Part shown: in pieces, positions 23,401 through 36,179 of the stretch
Layout: every line of letters begins with the position of its first letter
Position numbering within the stretch: position 1 is the stretch's first letter
Assembly (NCBI GenBank): GCA_033065855.1
Contig: JAVXUO010000663.1
Location: forward strand, 1 to 64,000
Length of the DNA stretch: 64,000 nt
Origin: Escallonia rubra
Lineage: Eukaryota > Streptophyta > Magnoliopsida > Escalloniales > Escalloniaceae
Reading direction: 5' to 3'
The notes under the pieces: model-generated
Told to the model about the DNA's origin: nothing
The model's input: only the letters and a program-made list of their open reading frames with translations
The model's database searches: none
Translations under genes and position numbers: made by a program

Positions 23401-25206
23401 CCCCCCGGTTTTCACCCTCTATTTTTGTAGGAAGAGAAGAGGTGGTCATATTATTTGCAGGGGTTGGTGGTGGGGTGGGTGGGGGGAATGAAATGGTTTA
23501 CCTATGTTTTCACCACTTATGATATATGCATTTCTATTAGTTCTTGAAAGGAACTTAATATAAACGCTTCAATTGCTTTGCAGATACTATCTAACGTGTG
23601 ATTCAAATCAGATATGCTTTGTTCTCTCAGTATATGGGATCCGGAGTGATGCTGTAAGTTGGTTTCTTGACTTTGACCCCCGCGTTTTTATTTATCAACC
23701 CCCCACCCCACCCGGACACAACACTGGGGGAGAAAGAGAAAGAAGGGCCTTTTAGTTAATATAATGCTTGCGGTTTTATATCCCTATGTGAATTCAATGA
23801 GATTTGTCTTTTGAAATGAGTTGGCCACTATCATCTTACATATGAAATGTGGTCGAATCAAGGCCGGGCCCTCAGTCGGCTGGCTGCAGGAAGCTAACTT
23901 CTCTTCATGTGGTCTCCACCAGATACCATATTCCTTCTATGGTACCGAAGAGCCCAATCAAATTTTCTGGCTGGCTTTATTCTGAACAGAAAACTTTCAC
24001 CATAGGGTGGTCGTAGGGATGGCACTGTTTGGAATCAAGCTTGGGAGAGGGGACTGGAAAGAAGTCTATCCGATGCTTTGATTTACTGGAAGATTGTTCT
24101 CGTGAACTGTCAGCGGGCTTTGTTAATCTCATGCGAGAAAGTGACTCTTTAGAAAAAGGGATCCGCCTTGCGGTGAAAGAAGAAGCCAGCCATTCCGGTG
24201 GATTTTGGGGTATAGAATGGATATCAACCAAGTGGCTGCCGGTGGCCTTAACTCCTTTTCTTTTAGCGAGCGACGATGTCCTTGTGGTGCACCATTATAC
24301 TTATATCCTGAAAAGCGCTAGCTGTTTAGCTATTCTTCTACCTAAATAAGTACACCCAGACGTTGATTAGAAAAAAAAAAGAAAAAAGTACACCCAGATG
24401 TTATTCACTCCCTTTATGTGCTGCACAGAGAATTTCTTGAGGGACTGTTAGATCTTATGTCGTAGACTTAATGGAGCTAGTGCGATGCAAGGAATAGAAA
24501 GGGGGGGGGGGTGGGGTGGGGGTGTGGGTGTGGGTGGCACAGGGAAAATAAAACGAGTGCATTTACCTGACAAGATTTGCTACTCCAACACTACGATTGC
24601 CAATCATTTGTGCTATTACAGTATTACCTGACAAGATCCTTTTCCAAAATCATCATTGACATTCCTTGTTTCCTCCACTTTGTGAACCTAACTAAGAAGT
24701 GGCCTATCGAAAGGCAGGTCGACAACAAGGGTTACCCCCACCATGGGCAAGAAAATGGTGGTAGTACTTGCTGGGAGGTAGATGAAAGGCCACTTGTTCT
24801 CTCCCTCCCTTTTGATGTGCCACATTGTTCATTAATTGAGCAGCTACTATTTCTTCTAAGTATTTTTGCTCTCCGAGTAGTATAACAAATTTTATGATAT
24901 GCTTCTCCTTGCAGATTAAGGAAGGAGATCAGGTCACACTATTGGAACCCTATTACCATAACATTGATTTTTCTTGGAAGGAAAAAGTATGCTCTTACTT
25001 ATTGCTAGTAATTTTGCTATTATTAGGCTTAGCCAGGTGTATTACCTCTATTACAAGTTTTTGTTTTTATTTGCATGTATAACATCCAGTTTTACCAGTT
25101 CAAATCAATCCGTGTGGATTTCATAGAACAACTGCTCGTGAATGGAAAATCTGTGTCTCCACACCACGCAGTTCGAGCATCAATTTATGCACAACATAAA
25201 CCATGA
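14440..25206 (+). CDS. TTC5: TTC5-like protein (TPR repeats and C-terminal OB fold)
   Basis: Thirteen exons join in one frame: 14440-14626, 16166-16275, 16368-16478, 16588-16645, 16928-17017, 17414-17508, 17597-17650, 21329-21466, 22997-23054, 23158-23272, 23584-23653, 24915-24986, 25090-25206. They give 424 residues (animal TTC5 is about 440). Residues about 63-280 form the TPR part, with repeat signatures such as ADAWLCLGNCIWKKGD and GNSWYNLGNAW. Residues about 300-424 match the TTC5 OB-fold domain (AVAGKVLFFIKHENVTP, FKSIRVDFIEQLLVNGK). The first 25 residues are Ala-rich and probably disordered. No signal peptide is seen, so the protein is likely nuclear or cytosolic. Animal TTC5 acts with p300 in stress transcription and reads nascent tubulin to trigger tubulin mRNA decay; the plant role is unknown to me. 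The exon 4 donor is either GC (16646) or a GT 12 nt downstream. Intron 7 is 3.7 kb and element-rich. Confidence 0.9.
18000..18300. other. Possible organelle-derived segment in TTC5-like intron 7
   Basis: Base composition and wording here (for example 'ggatccgccttattac' and 'agaaccccagcctattctc') differ from the AT-rich intron around it and resemble plant mitochondrial spacer DNA. No organellar gene was recognised and the limits are guesses. This is an impression, not an alignment. Confidence 0.25.
18607..18905. mobile_element. Stowaway-like MITE in TTC5-like intron 7
   Basis: It begins 'ctccctccatcctttaaat', the usual Stowaway terminus, and ends with a diverged inverse ('ctctcatttgaagagttgg'). 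The ends are old and the target duplication is not clear. It has no coding capacity. Confidence 0.5.
19780..20250 (+). mobile_element. LTR-like fragment in TTC5-like intron 7
   Basis: This GC-richer stretch contains 'tgttaaataaaggatgatg', then 'ctttataacagagaagagag' and a pyrimidine-rich tail, a layout common in the promoter and leader part of plant LTRs. No partner LTR, primer-binding site or target duplication was found. Treat it as a weak call for an old fragment. Confidence 0.3.
20997..21160. repeat. Local direct repeats in TTC5-like intron 7
   Basis: 'cttagtgttc' followed by a 'ggaagatgatg' or 'agaagac' variant occurs four times, and 'ttcactgagtcacttgac' twice, giving a small tandem duplication about 300 bp before exon 8. 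Confidence 0.6.
23860..24350. other. Possible organelle-derived segment in TTC5-like intron 11
   Basis: An intron stretch of moderate GC content with open frames on both strands (106 codons at 24029-24349 on +, 84 codons at 24231-23977 on -). Phrases such as 'gggatccgccttgcgg' look like plant mitochondrial DNA. The frames match no family I recognise. A nuclear insertion of organellar DNA is the favoured but unproven explanation. Confidence 0.3.
24495..24540. repeat. G-rich simple repeat
   Basis: Run of ggggggggg followed by gtggg/gtgtggg units in TTC5-like intron 11. Confidence 0.9.
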
Positions 25207-26367
25207 AGTAGAAACCGCCTTCCAACATCGTCTTGAGTGGAATTCGTGTATGTATGTTGCTGTCGCTTTCATTTGGATGACTGTTGTGTAGATAGAGTAG
25301 GGTTAAATTACAAGAAAGCTGAATATAAATCAAATGTTACCAATGGATGGAGCTGAATATAAATCAAGTGTCACCAATGGACCGAAATAGTATGCTTCAT
25401 ACTTGAGGGCAATTTTTGTAATGTACTTCACTAGGTACTTGTAAACGCATGGATCTCGATATACTACTTATTCACATAACCGAATTATGTCCTAATGCTG
25501 TGTATAATTTCCTGCCACGACTTCAATTTAATTGCGGCAACGAATGTTTGAAGAGTTTTTTCATAGTGCGCCAGTTGATTTTTTGTCAATTGCTTTCTCC
25601 TCGAATTCTAGAGAAGAAATTCCAGGGGAAATGTTTTACCTTTTCTAACCAAGCATATGCTGAGCTAGAAAGTTGGATATGTTTAACCCCTAAAACTTGG
25701 CCCTGCATCTCTCGGGTGAGAAAAATATTCCTTTCTTTTCCTTCAGTTCATTAGAGGCCACTTGGATTTGTTGTACCCAAGTTGGGGTCTCTTGATACCT
25801 CGGCAAAAATTTTCAAGATCCACAAGAAAATACTTAATTAGAACAGTCGCAAATTGTTACTACCAGTTTGCTTTATTGGGCAAATAAGTAGTAATAGGCT
25901 GGGTTGTGACCTATAAAAGCATGTTACTGTTATCACTGTTGGAATCAATCTCTCACTCCGCAAGGCGGAGGCTGGTGTTGCCAATCAACATGCCATCCTG
26001 GTAGCCAAAATGGGACTGCCAGCCTCAAACAATCTCTCGTCCCAAGTGGGTAATTTTGTCCATGTTTCTCTTGGTTGCCACTGCTTTTTACACCTGCTTT
26101 GTCGAAGGAAGATCAACTTTTGGACGGTTATTGTTTGAAAACAAAAGCCAACAAAGAGATTGGATCCAATTGAAATGAGGGGTGGATGCACTCAGTCTGG
26201 ACCAACGAAGAGGTTGGTTTGCATTTTTATCACTACAAAGCTACTCTGCCGCTAGTTGAGGTTCATACAAGACTCTAGAGGTGGAATGTCATTGGGAAGT
26301 TCTTTGATTCTTTGAAAGCATAGCCGAGGAGCAGCAGAGAGAGGGAATGCCTTGGGAGACTTTCGCA
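25207..26367. other. Intergenic stretch after the TTC5-like gene
   Basis: Contains the likely 3' untranslated region of the TTC5-like gene and a short direct repeat ('gctgaatataaatcaa', about 25317 and 25350). No further gene or element was recognised. Confidence 0.6.
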
Positions 26368-27295
26368 ATGAAGGGGGGGGAGATGGCGCCTCCAATAGCT
26401 ACATCAAAATTTCCAAGTTCCAGGCTTCTCTATTCTTGTTTTTGTTCTCCGGCCTCCATATGCTTTCTTTCTAGGCTTTGATCTACGGTCTGCATATGCT
26501 TTGTTTCCATGGAACCCCCAAAATTATACGATCACGTTACATTGCGAAGTGTTGCTGCCTTTTCATGGACACAGCGACAACAAGACACGTCTCTTTGAAA
26601 GGAACATAAATTGCGCTAGCTACTACATTTCTCTATGTAACAGATGACAGGAAGAGACATCTCACGCTGCAAAAGTCTTGTTAAGCAATAGCATCCAAGA
26701 GAATGCTGATATACAAAACTATCCGCAAGTCTTCACAATAGCTGATCTTGGATGTTCAGTCGGTCACAACACTTCTGAATTTATCAAAACCATAGCAGAC
26801 GCACCCCAGTTCAAATATTCCTGAATTCCACGTCGTCTTTGACGATCAAGTCAACAGCACGCTATTTAAGCCACTTTCTTCGGATGGGCAGCACATGGCG
26901 CGCAGCTGGAGTCCCCGGGACTATCTACACGCAGGCTATTCATGAAGACAACGATGAACTTCGTGAACTCATCTCTTGCTCTTCACTGCCTAACGATAGT
27001 TTCTGAATGTTTCATCTAGTCCCTAGGTTCATGGTACTGTTAAATTTGGAAACATCTAATGCGTTTATAGGTGACAACCCGTTATGGACTTTGTAACTGG
27101 GTTGTTCTAACCCGGTAAGTTTCCATCCTATCTGCTTTGGTTTCATATTAGTTTTCACTTTTCAGTGCCATATTTCCAATTCCGAGGAAGTAGCAAAGGG
27201 GTCCTCAGCATGGAACAAAGGGAGGGTTACTTATGAACTAAGCTCTTGCCAAGTTGTGAACGCTTAGGTGACATGGAATGAACGCTTTTTTTACT
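26368..27295 (+). pseudogene. SABATH carboxyl methyltransferase pseudogene
   Basis: Starts at an ATG followed by a GGDG-like block and the 'NSYIKISKFQ' reading of the SABATH N-terminus, but a run of eight G puts these out of frame. Near 26738 comes 'ACA ATA GCT GAT CTT GGA TGT TCA GTC GG' (IADLGCSVG), the SAM-binding motif. It is followed by an EFHVVFDDQV-like reading and then a shifted copy of the GVPGSFYGR region. About 180 bp of unrelated sequence interrupts it near 27000-27170, after which homology to the middle of the gene at 44305 resumes and stops near 27295. The 3' exon is missing. Frameshifts, a stop in the substrate region and the truncation make it a clear pseudogene. Confidence 0.85.
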
Positions 27296-29175
27296 TGGTG
27301 AAAGGTCAGCTGAGTAGGCCACCGGTGGCTTGAAGACGATAGTGGTGCCTTTGTTCATTTTTATTAGTGCTCGGCTGCACTCACAGATATGGTCAACTAA
27401 AGGTCAAGGATTAATGGACATTTTGTTAATTTTCCTCATACGTAGTAGATGAAATATGGCTCTCATTACGGTAGATGAGCTCAAAAAAGCTAACAAATAA
27501 ATTTGATTTATTTAAGCTAATCCCAATGCCAATGTAATGTGCAGTTTAAAATGTAGGTGGTACAAATGTACCAAGGCAAAAACTTTCTTTTAACCAAAGC
27601 TATGCCAACTCTGGTAATACGGCTAACCTTTTAAAGGGAAGGTTATTTTCTAAAAAGATGTATATCTCCCCTTTGGTATATAGTTTATGCATGTCATGAT
27701 TATTATACTTCTCTTGTCTCCTATAAAACGGCACATTTAAAAATGCCAACCTTTTAAGCGAAAAAAAAAAATTTTGAAAAAAATAAAAGAAAAGAAAAGG
27801 AAAAATACCCTCTTATTCCGAATCCAATTTTGGTAAGCAAAGTGCTTTTCGAGCTAGTTTGTGTATGGTGCCGAAGATGATTAATAGTACAACATTTATG
27901 CATTTTATAGTTGGGCTTGCAATCATTATTAGTTTTAGGTCGATTTTAACTAGACTTGCCACGTGTCCAAGTATGACTAGTTTACCTTCCCCCATGTTAA
28001 GCTCTTGATTTGATCTGATCTTGTCACTCTGTCAAGATTGGATAAGGCCTCATTTTACCTTATTGCCTAAGTTTTCATCCGGTCTTTGCCACGTTTTTTT
28101 TACATCTATTCCCTTATGACACGTTGTATGGTCAAATTTCCATGCCTTGTGCTAGCGAGGCATGTGATCTTCCTTTGTTTAGAACAGGCCATGTGTCAAT
28201 CGGCTTCAACTTGATTTGACAGTTTGATAACATTCACCAACCCGTCTTAGGACGATTCTGGCTTGAGTACATGGAGAATATACACATATTTTTTTGTAAC
28301 TATTTACGCACCCCTCGTAACTAGAACTATGTATAACAACATATATAGTTTCAGCTTTTGGCGACCAATAATTTTGAAACGCACACGAGGGAGTCCCATT
28401 TGTACGGCTATTTCAGCTTTTTACCTTTTCTTTTAATCAACTCTAAGAACTTCAATCATAAGAAATAACAAAAGAAGACTAGACAACTGAACATCAAAGC
28501 TAAAACCTATTGATCAACAATACATCCTCTCCCACCTACCGTTACTCATGTTATGACTGGTGATAAGTACTATACTTTTATGGCAGATGATTTATTCTTG
28601 AGTTGAAATTGTTATATTTGTTAGAATGCTTTTGACATTTGAAAAAAAGTTACTACAATTACTTGGCTACGATACAAACTTTTGCCTCATTTTCCAAATG
28701 TAAGAATCACTAATGTACAACAATCCTTGATCAACCACGTGATTGCGGTTTACCACATGACTGGTCTATGTGTAATTTGTAGTATTTCAATTATTCTTTA
28801 TGGTTTACCACTTGATCATGATTTAACTCTTTTTGGAGCACACGCGATGCCTCTGCAAGTTTAATTGGCATTAGACATTTTATGTTGCGTGCCCGGGTTT
28901 TAAAGCAGAGAAATGGTTACAGGTTGATGACGAAGAAAAAAAAAAAAGTCAGTTTCCAACTTCGTTTGATTGATTGAAATTATATTTTCTATGTTGCTGT
29001 CTTTTTCTCTGATTTCCTCTCCTTTTACCACGTGTTAATCTTTTAAAAAAGGAAGTTATGTGACACAAAAATGCTTATTAATTAACCAAGTCCTTTTGAT
29101 ATGAATTTTTCAGCAACCAAGCATTAATTGTTTTTTCCATCTCATTGGTGACACTTTTCGTAGTACTCCGTGGCC
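27296..29175. other. Intergenic, no gene seen
   Basis: AT-rich sequence with scattered short frames only. No element termini, tRNA or protein similarity was recognised. Confidence 0.6.
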
Positions 29176-29180
29176 AGTGT

Positions 29181-31417
29181 TGTGAGGCCCCGATCTTAAT
29201 TAGCTTCTAATAATTTTATTAAGATTAAACATAGTTAATTTTGATTGAAATGATATGATCGTGTTATATTATTTGTCTACATAAAATGAATATTGAAATT
29301 AATTGTGGGCCCAAAATATAATTATGTAAAACCTTGGGGGTTAAAAAGTAATTGTGCAAAACCTTGGGGGGCCAATATGCAAATATGAAAAGTTGGTATT
29401 AGTGGCATGCCATGTGTTGCCTTAGGATTAATTGTTGGTGTTGAGTAATCAAAGGAATAAGTGGATAAATTAGAAACAAGATGAACATGTGAAAGACTCT
29501 CTTAACCATTCGGGCATGAAGGAAGATTAAAAACAAAGAGAGAAAGGGAGGAGGAAGGAAAAGAAAAGGGAGAAAGAAGAAGAAAGGAAAGAAAAGAGAG
29601 AAAGGGAGGAGGAAAAGAAGAGAAGAAAGAACAAGGAGAGCATCAAAGTTTCTTGAATTCACTGGAGTTTGATTTGCTTGGAGGTAGGTTATCTTGTGTT
29701 TTTTTTTCTTAAGTTTCAGAACATGCATGAGAAGTATTATGATGGTAGTAAAACACTTACATATATTTTCTTGAAAAGATTCAAGGAGAAGGGTGTTCAT
29801 GTATGCTGAAATCTACAAAAACAGTCATGGAATTAGGGTTATTTTTGGTGCTTAGAAATGTATACTTTTAGTTAATATATGGACCTGATTATTTTATATG
29901 TTATACTACTACATGTTTAGGGTATACATACCAAATTTCAGGTTATTTCAAGTACTATTACTATGGTTTAAAATTCGTGGCTTGAAACCTGTTCTGTGAA
30001 ACTGTACAGTCATGGAATTAGAGTACTTTTGATGCTTGTAAATATATACTTTTAGTTAAGATATGGACTTGGTTATTTTATATGCTACACTAGTACATGT
30101 ATAGAGTATACATACCAAATTTCAGATTATTTCAAGTATTAATGCTATGGTTTAAAATTCGTGGCTTGGAACCTATCTTGTGAAACTGTTGATAGGCAGA
30201 TTTTGAAGTTTTCTCTTTTAAAGGGCTTAATATGATCTTAAAACAATATTTTTGTGTCAAGTAAAATACTGGGATGTATCTCTTTAAGTATAGTTTTCAT
30301 AAATATATAGTTTGACTGTAGAATCCTTGTAATTAAATTGTTATGATTTTCGGAGTACGGACTACTTCTGCTGCCATTTGAAATACTGGGCAGATTAGGT
30401 TACATGTTTGGCATGTATTGTTGATAATATGGTAAATATGACTCGACAGGGGATTAAACCTCTTTTGAGGTACTTGATGACATTCATGTTGACGTATGTA
30501 CATGATTATGCATATCACGTGAAGGAGGAGGAGGAAAGTGAGTTGAGGGTGTTATTTGCCGGGGTTGGAAGCTATCCCCCAGGGTTCTCGTTCTCGTTCA
30601 TGTCTTGATAGTGCGCACTAGCTATGCGTACTAATTCTCAAAAGGAATTATTGGCGTGCCTGTGATGACGTTGGACTCCGCTACTCAGTTGGTTGCGATA
30701 CGAAAAGTCTCTTGCACTCAGGGAAGGTTGGCTCGTGCATGAGGGGCATATTTGCATATTGATATTCTTGTACTTGGCATATATTTGTCTTCAACTTTTT
30801 GTACTGTTTGGTTATTCTTGGTGAGATCAAGTTAATATTTAGGTCTTGCTTGTCATTCTCGTGTATGTTCTACAAAATTTCAAATCTTGCTCGATATGTT
30901 ATTCTCGTTTCTTTTGAAGGCAAGTGTGAGCAGATGCTTGCATGTGTTACTCGATATGTTAAATTATTCTTAAGTACGTAGGTATCATCTGTTCAAGTGA
31001 CTTGCATGTTCATACTAACTATACATAATATGATCAAGTCATGTTTGGACTTAAAAGCACCGGATACCCTACTGAGCCATTAGGCTGACTCATTCCCGAT
31101 ACTTTTTTTTTCTAGGTTCGGAGTCGGAGTATTTGCCAAGGGACGAAGAGGATTACCTCGGGGAGACTCAAGAGTATTACGCTGGGTGAGCAACATTTTA
31201 GTTCTTCTTCTTTTATTTTGGAGTGTAGTACTTGTATAGAAGAGAGGTAGTCTGTAATATAATGTTATGTTCAGTCTTTCCACTTAGGGACGACTGTAAT
31301 GTTTAAGCTTACTTCCGTTGTTTATCTTTTGAGGTTGTAATAAAGCTCTGTTTATCTTTTGAGGTATATGTGTTAACCAGCTTGTTTAGCGTTGCGCCCC
31401 TTCCGGGGGGCGTGACA
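29181..31417. mobile_element. Solo LTR, about 2.2 kb
   Basis: It begins tgtgaggcccc and ends ggggcgtgaca, a near-perfect inverted TG...CA pair, with the 5-bp duplication agtgt on both sides (29176-29180 and 31418-31422). No internal region or second copy lies next to it, so it is best read as a solo LTR left by recombination between two LTRs. The superfamily is unresolved; the length and end sequence suggest Ty3/gypsy. It contains a GA-rich run (about 29530-29640) and an internal tandem duplication (29822-30191). Confidence 0.85.
29822..30191. repeat. 185-bp tandem duplication inside the solo LTR
   Basis: Two copies start 'cagtcatggaattag' at 29822 and 30007 and run side by side through 'ggtttaaaattcgtggctt'. 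Moderate divergence between them suggests the duplication is older than the insertion, or that both have decayed since. Confidence 0.8.
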
Positions 31418-31422
31418 AGTGT

Positions 31423-31587
31423 AGTTGGTAGTTGGCAGGTGTACAAACGGAAGTGTCAAAAAGAAGTACAATTCAAGTCGGATAATGGTGGTCCAAGGTC
31501 CGTCCAAGTCCTACGCCAAGTTTCGATGCCGAAGTCCTACATTAAGGTCCAATGTCAAGATCTAAACTCGCATTGATCAGCCAAACA

Positions 31588-31624
<37 letters not shown>

Positions 31625-33464
31625 GTGATTCTCTATCTATGAGATTTTAGAGCTGAGTGAGAAAGGGATTTGTAAATGTTGCGAGTATATAGAAATGAGT
31701 TACAACGTCCTTCTCTACCATATGTCGGTGCACAGTGTAGCAATCACTTGCCTTGTCGCACATATGCTTTGCTCCATTCGTTAGAAAGTCTGGCTCACGC
31801 AACACGATTTTGTGGAGTAACGCCTCAATCCACTAACCGGTCTAACCTCGTTAAGTCTCACAAAGGTGTCAAGAGAGGCAAGGGAACCTAGCGGTGGTGG
31901 GGAAGCCCATGAATGACTTGCCAAACGGACTAGGGTCGATGCCTTCCTCATAATGCTCTTATCTCTTTGCGACGTGGTGGTCATTTTTCTTGGTGTCTCA
32001 AATTGGTGTGCCACCGGTGTTTGAAATTGGCATGTCGACTTGGTGTTCTGAATTGTACGTGTTCTCAGCTCCGCTTTCCGGAATGAGTTGTACTCCTGGC
32101 AGAGCACTTGAATGAACTCACCGCTGGTGTTACGAGTGTTACAATGACTAGTCCAAAATCTCGTACCAAGCACGGGACGGTTTATTAACAGTAATTTATT
32201 TTCGTAATTTTAAAATGTATAACAAAATATATTGAACAATTTTATAATTTTATGATTATTTCATCAAATATAGTTACTTTAATTTTTGGCTTGAACTTTC
32301 TCGTAATAAAATAAATTAGCCCTTCTGGTGATATATCAATAAGTAATATCCTTGTGCATATTTGCTAATTCTGATTTGGTAATTATATAGATGAACAAAA
32401 ATTAAAAGTTTATTTAATACACAAAAAAGTAAATTCTACAGATAAAAATATGCGTAGAACATAGTGAGATCTATTTGCTATTGTGTAAGACATTTTTATT
32501 ATTTTCTAAGTATCTTTTAAAAATAATCTGTACCTTTGAGTGAGTTGCCAATAACGTTAATTACATATTAGTTTAATTTTGATACAGAAAATTTTGGTCA
32601 ATATATTTATTTATAGTATGTGATTTATAAAAGTTAATCTACACCACTAATTAAGTAAGGATGATGTGACATTTTTAGAAGTAAATATAATCCACCAACA
32701 AAGTATACAGAGAATATAGTAATCAGTGCATGATGTAATTATATAAAGTTTAAAAAGTTTAACAAACATGACTATATATGATAAACCTCGTAGTAAGTAA
32801 ATTGTTGAACAAAATTTAACCGACATTTCACAAATTATACAATAAGCATGATTATTAAGTAAGAATTATCTTCAGATATCATAAGACTTTCAATATAAGT
32901 TTTAGTATACATTTATCACAACATAACTAATATCTTTTTATATTTTATATGCAATTCTATACAGAATTATAAAAATTAACAAAAACTCATAAATGGTTTA
33001 TTGCTACTACAGAATTTAGAATACTTAAGAGTTTAATTACTCAAAATAAAATACCATAGAAAAAATTGGTTCAAAACTTTTCCAACATAAAATTAGTTGA
33101 ATTTAAGAAATGCTTACATAACTATGGTTTTAAATTTACTCTATTTTTTTAAAAATATCTCATATTAGATATGCATATTATGGTATTTCTACATTTAACC
33201 AATGCGACTAAATACGATACCGCAAAACCTTAGAGTAAGGAAATTATTTACCAAAATCTTTAACCAACATATTTATCAAGTTAGATTCATATTTGAATTT
33301 ACAGAAAAACTTAAATATGAATTTGAAATAATACCTCATTTTTCTCATTAAATCTCTTAAGTAATTTTTGTTTTACAGGTTAATATTTCATGTTAAAGAG
33401 CTTTTATGATATATAGTATTCAAATAAAATCATAATAGGTTACTCTATTGGTTAGAAAATATTA
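31423..33464. other. Intergenic AT-rich stretch
   Basis: 31423-32180 is of average composition with a 130-codon minus-strand frame (32173-31781) of no recognisable family. 32180-33464 is very AT-rich and shows no gene. Confidence 0.55.
31592..31622. repeat. (CT)n microsatellite
   Basis: Dinucleotide run of about 14 units. Confidence 0.95.
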
Positions 33465-34867
33465 GGGTCAAATACACGTAGGTACCCTGAAACTAGTACA
33501 AAGTCTCAATTGAGGGTCCCGAAGTTTAATTTTTATACATAAGGGTCTGCAACTACAAATTTGCAATAAGTAAGTACATCCGTCTAAATTCCTAACAATC
33601 TAGCCCTTTCCGTTATGGGTAAAATTGTCCGGACAGGTTTAAATTGTTTTTTTTTCCTTCTATTTTTTAACTTTTCTCTTATCTTCTTCTTCAAAATTTC
33701 ACTCATCTCCTCCTACCCAGTTCGGCACTTATCCAAGCCCCACCAACGATCTAACATACACACAGAAGCCAAATCACCTAAATCAGCATCAACACAGTCA
33801 AACACCACCATACCGTCTCATCTCATCAGATCACCATCACTGCCGGCGCCATCTCCTCACATCACCACCGGTGCCAATACCACAACCACCGTGGTGCACT
33901 AACATATTCGCCATCAATAATCAGCGCAACATCATCGCCGGGGACCACAAGTTGGCCGGAGCTCCATCACCTGACCCACTGGCCAGACCCATCGCTAAGG
34001 CCCACCAGATCAGCGGTATCTCATCGGCCAGACCCATCGCCAAGGCCCACCAGATCGGCAGAAACAGAGGGAAAGAAAACTATTACACAGGCAGAAAACA
34101 AATCCCAATCTTGCTAGAGATAATGACAAACCCAGTTATTCTCTCCTTCGGCCACACCTTTGACCGCTCGTCAATCTAGCAGTGGCTGGACTCCGGCTAC
34201 CGGACATTGCAATCTCCTTGTCAGACCCCCCCTTCATTAATCCCAAACCACGCCTTGCGCAGCCTAATCTCCAATTATGCTGCCGCTTCGTTACCAAAGC
34301 CCCAATTGAAAACAAACCCAAAAACCCTAGTTGCCACAGTAACTTCCCGATCATCATCAGTTGAATAAAAAATAGGGTCACTAGCTCAACTGGGTCAGGT
34401 CGCGAATCGGGATTTAGGGCTCCGTCGGCGGCTGATAGGTGGCAGGCGATGGCGTGGAAAGCTTAGGGTTTGAAGATCTCTTGAGCCGGTGAAGTTGGTG
34501 ATGTCGGTGTTGCCAGAGAAGTCAAGCGACGTTGTTGGCGCCTGCGGGTGGAGTCGGTGGTGTTGGGCTCGTGGAAGAGGTGATGAAGATGCGTCAGGGG
34601 AGGGATAGAAAAATTGAAGAAGAAAAGAATAGATGATTTAAAGAAGAAGAAGAGAATAAAATTAAAGAAGAAGAGAATAAAAGAAAATTTTAAACCTGTC
34701 CGGACAATTTTACCCCTGACGGAAATGGCTAGATCGTTAGGAATTTGGACGGATGTACTTACGTATTACAAATTTGTAGTTGCAGACCCTTATGTGTAAA
34801 AATTAAACTTTGAGACCCTCAATTGAGACTTTGTGGTAGTTTCAGGGTACCTACGTGTATTTGACCC
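33465..34867. mobile_element. Non-autonomous MULE, family 1 copy A
   Basis: Long inverted ends (33465-33641 and about 34690-34867, some 177 bp) start gggtcaaatacacgtaggta and end in its inverse. Both sides carry the perfect 9-bp duplication aaaatatta (33456-33464 and 34868-34876), the Mutator-like size. The 1.05-kb interior is GC-rich, codes no transposase, and differs from copy B, which suits a Pack-MULE carrying host DNA, though no donor gene was recognised. Confidence 0.9.
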
Positions 34868-36179
34868 AAAATATTAAATGTTTTAAATTGATTTTCGAAT
34901 TACATAAGACTTATTATTTAAATGTTTACTGTATTTGCCAATTTAATTAATTACAAAATTAAGGATCCCGTTCAAAACAATGTTAGGAGATCTTTAGCAA
35001 CATTAATATGTTTAACATTAGTTTTTATAACTCTTATTATATGAGAAACACAATGCAATGGGGTGTCATGAGCTCTCATTTCATTTCTCGCCTCAGTTAT
35101 TAGATATTATAACTCGGGATCCTTAGTCAAGCTCGAGTAAGTTAATAAAATATTTTTAAAAACTACAAAAAGTGTAGCAATGCATACTACATTTCAAGAA
35201 ACAAAAAGAGATTAACATCTTATGAAAAATAATTCTACTTTTGCTAAAACTATAGTTGTTGGTAAGAAATTTTTAATACTTTATTTGTAACAGCTTCAAG
35301 TAACTTGTCAAGACTATATTACTATTAAGAGTTCTTTACTTTGGAATCGTAAATGCCACCACTTCATTCTTATCTTCTTCATGAATCATTGTTTCAAGAA
35401 ATCACCAACTTATTAAGATACCAACATGATATCCAGTAAAATATTTTTTCGTCTCATTCACATTTAAAATTAAAATTTTGATTAGATGGTCATGCAATTA
35501 TTGTGGAATATTTGCATTGGTATATATATTTGCTTTAGTTCTTCTGAACTGTAAGTTTAAAGAATAATGAGTAGATTATGTTACAGTACCGTCGCTAGAT
35601 TTTTGTATTCTTTAAACTTTTGTTTTACATCGTCAAGCAATACTATAACATGCACAATCTACTCATTGTTCTTTCAACTTGTAGTTCAAATGAACTAAAC
35701 AATATGCAAATATTACGCAAGAATTGCATGACAATCTAATCAAGGTTTTATTAGTCAAAACCAAAGCCTAATACGTAAATATATGTCTGTAGCATAGAGT
35801 TTAAACGTTGTACAATTGATTTTCTAGATTAATAAGGTTTACAGATATCGCGACAATTATACACGAATTTTTCAACAATAAATCGTAGTAAAGAGTTCGA
35901 TTTGTTTTCTGAATCCTTATGTATGAGATATAACCAGTTTGGTGGTCGTGATGTCTTATTTAAAAATGTTGACTTATAATTTGTTTATTAAATCTATATA
36001 TCACATTATTCATTTTTAACAATGAGTATTTTATGTATATTACGTATATATCTATATTTTATGAATAATGATAGTACATTTAACACAATTAGAACATCGT
36101 TTTTTTCCCCTTCTAAATCTAATATGTTATTTTCGTTCTCTCGATATATGAATTTTTATATTCACATTAAAGAGTCATT

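Noticed and set aside
29399-29800. 133-codon minus-strand frame rich in Phe, Leu and Pro
   Set aside because: Product of the GA-rich run in the solo LTR; no family resemblance.
31781-32173. 130-codon minus-strand frame
   Set aside because: No domain, no splice context and no repeat of it elsewhere in the window; insufficient for a gene call.
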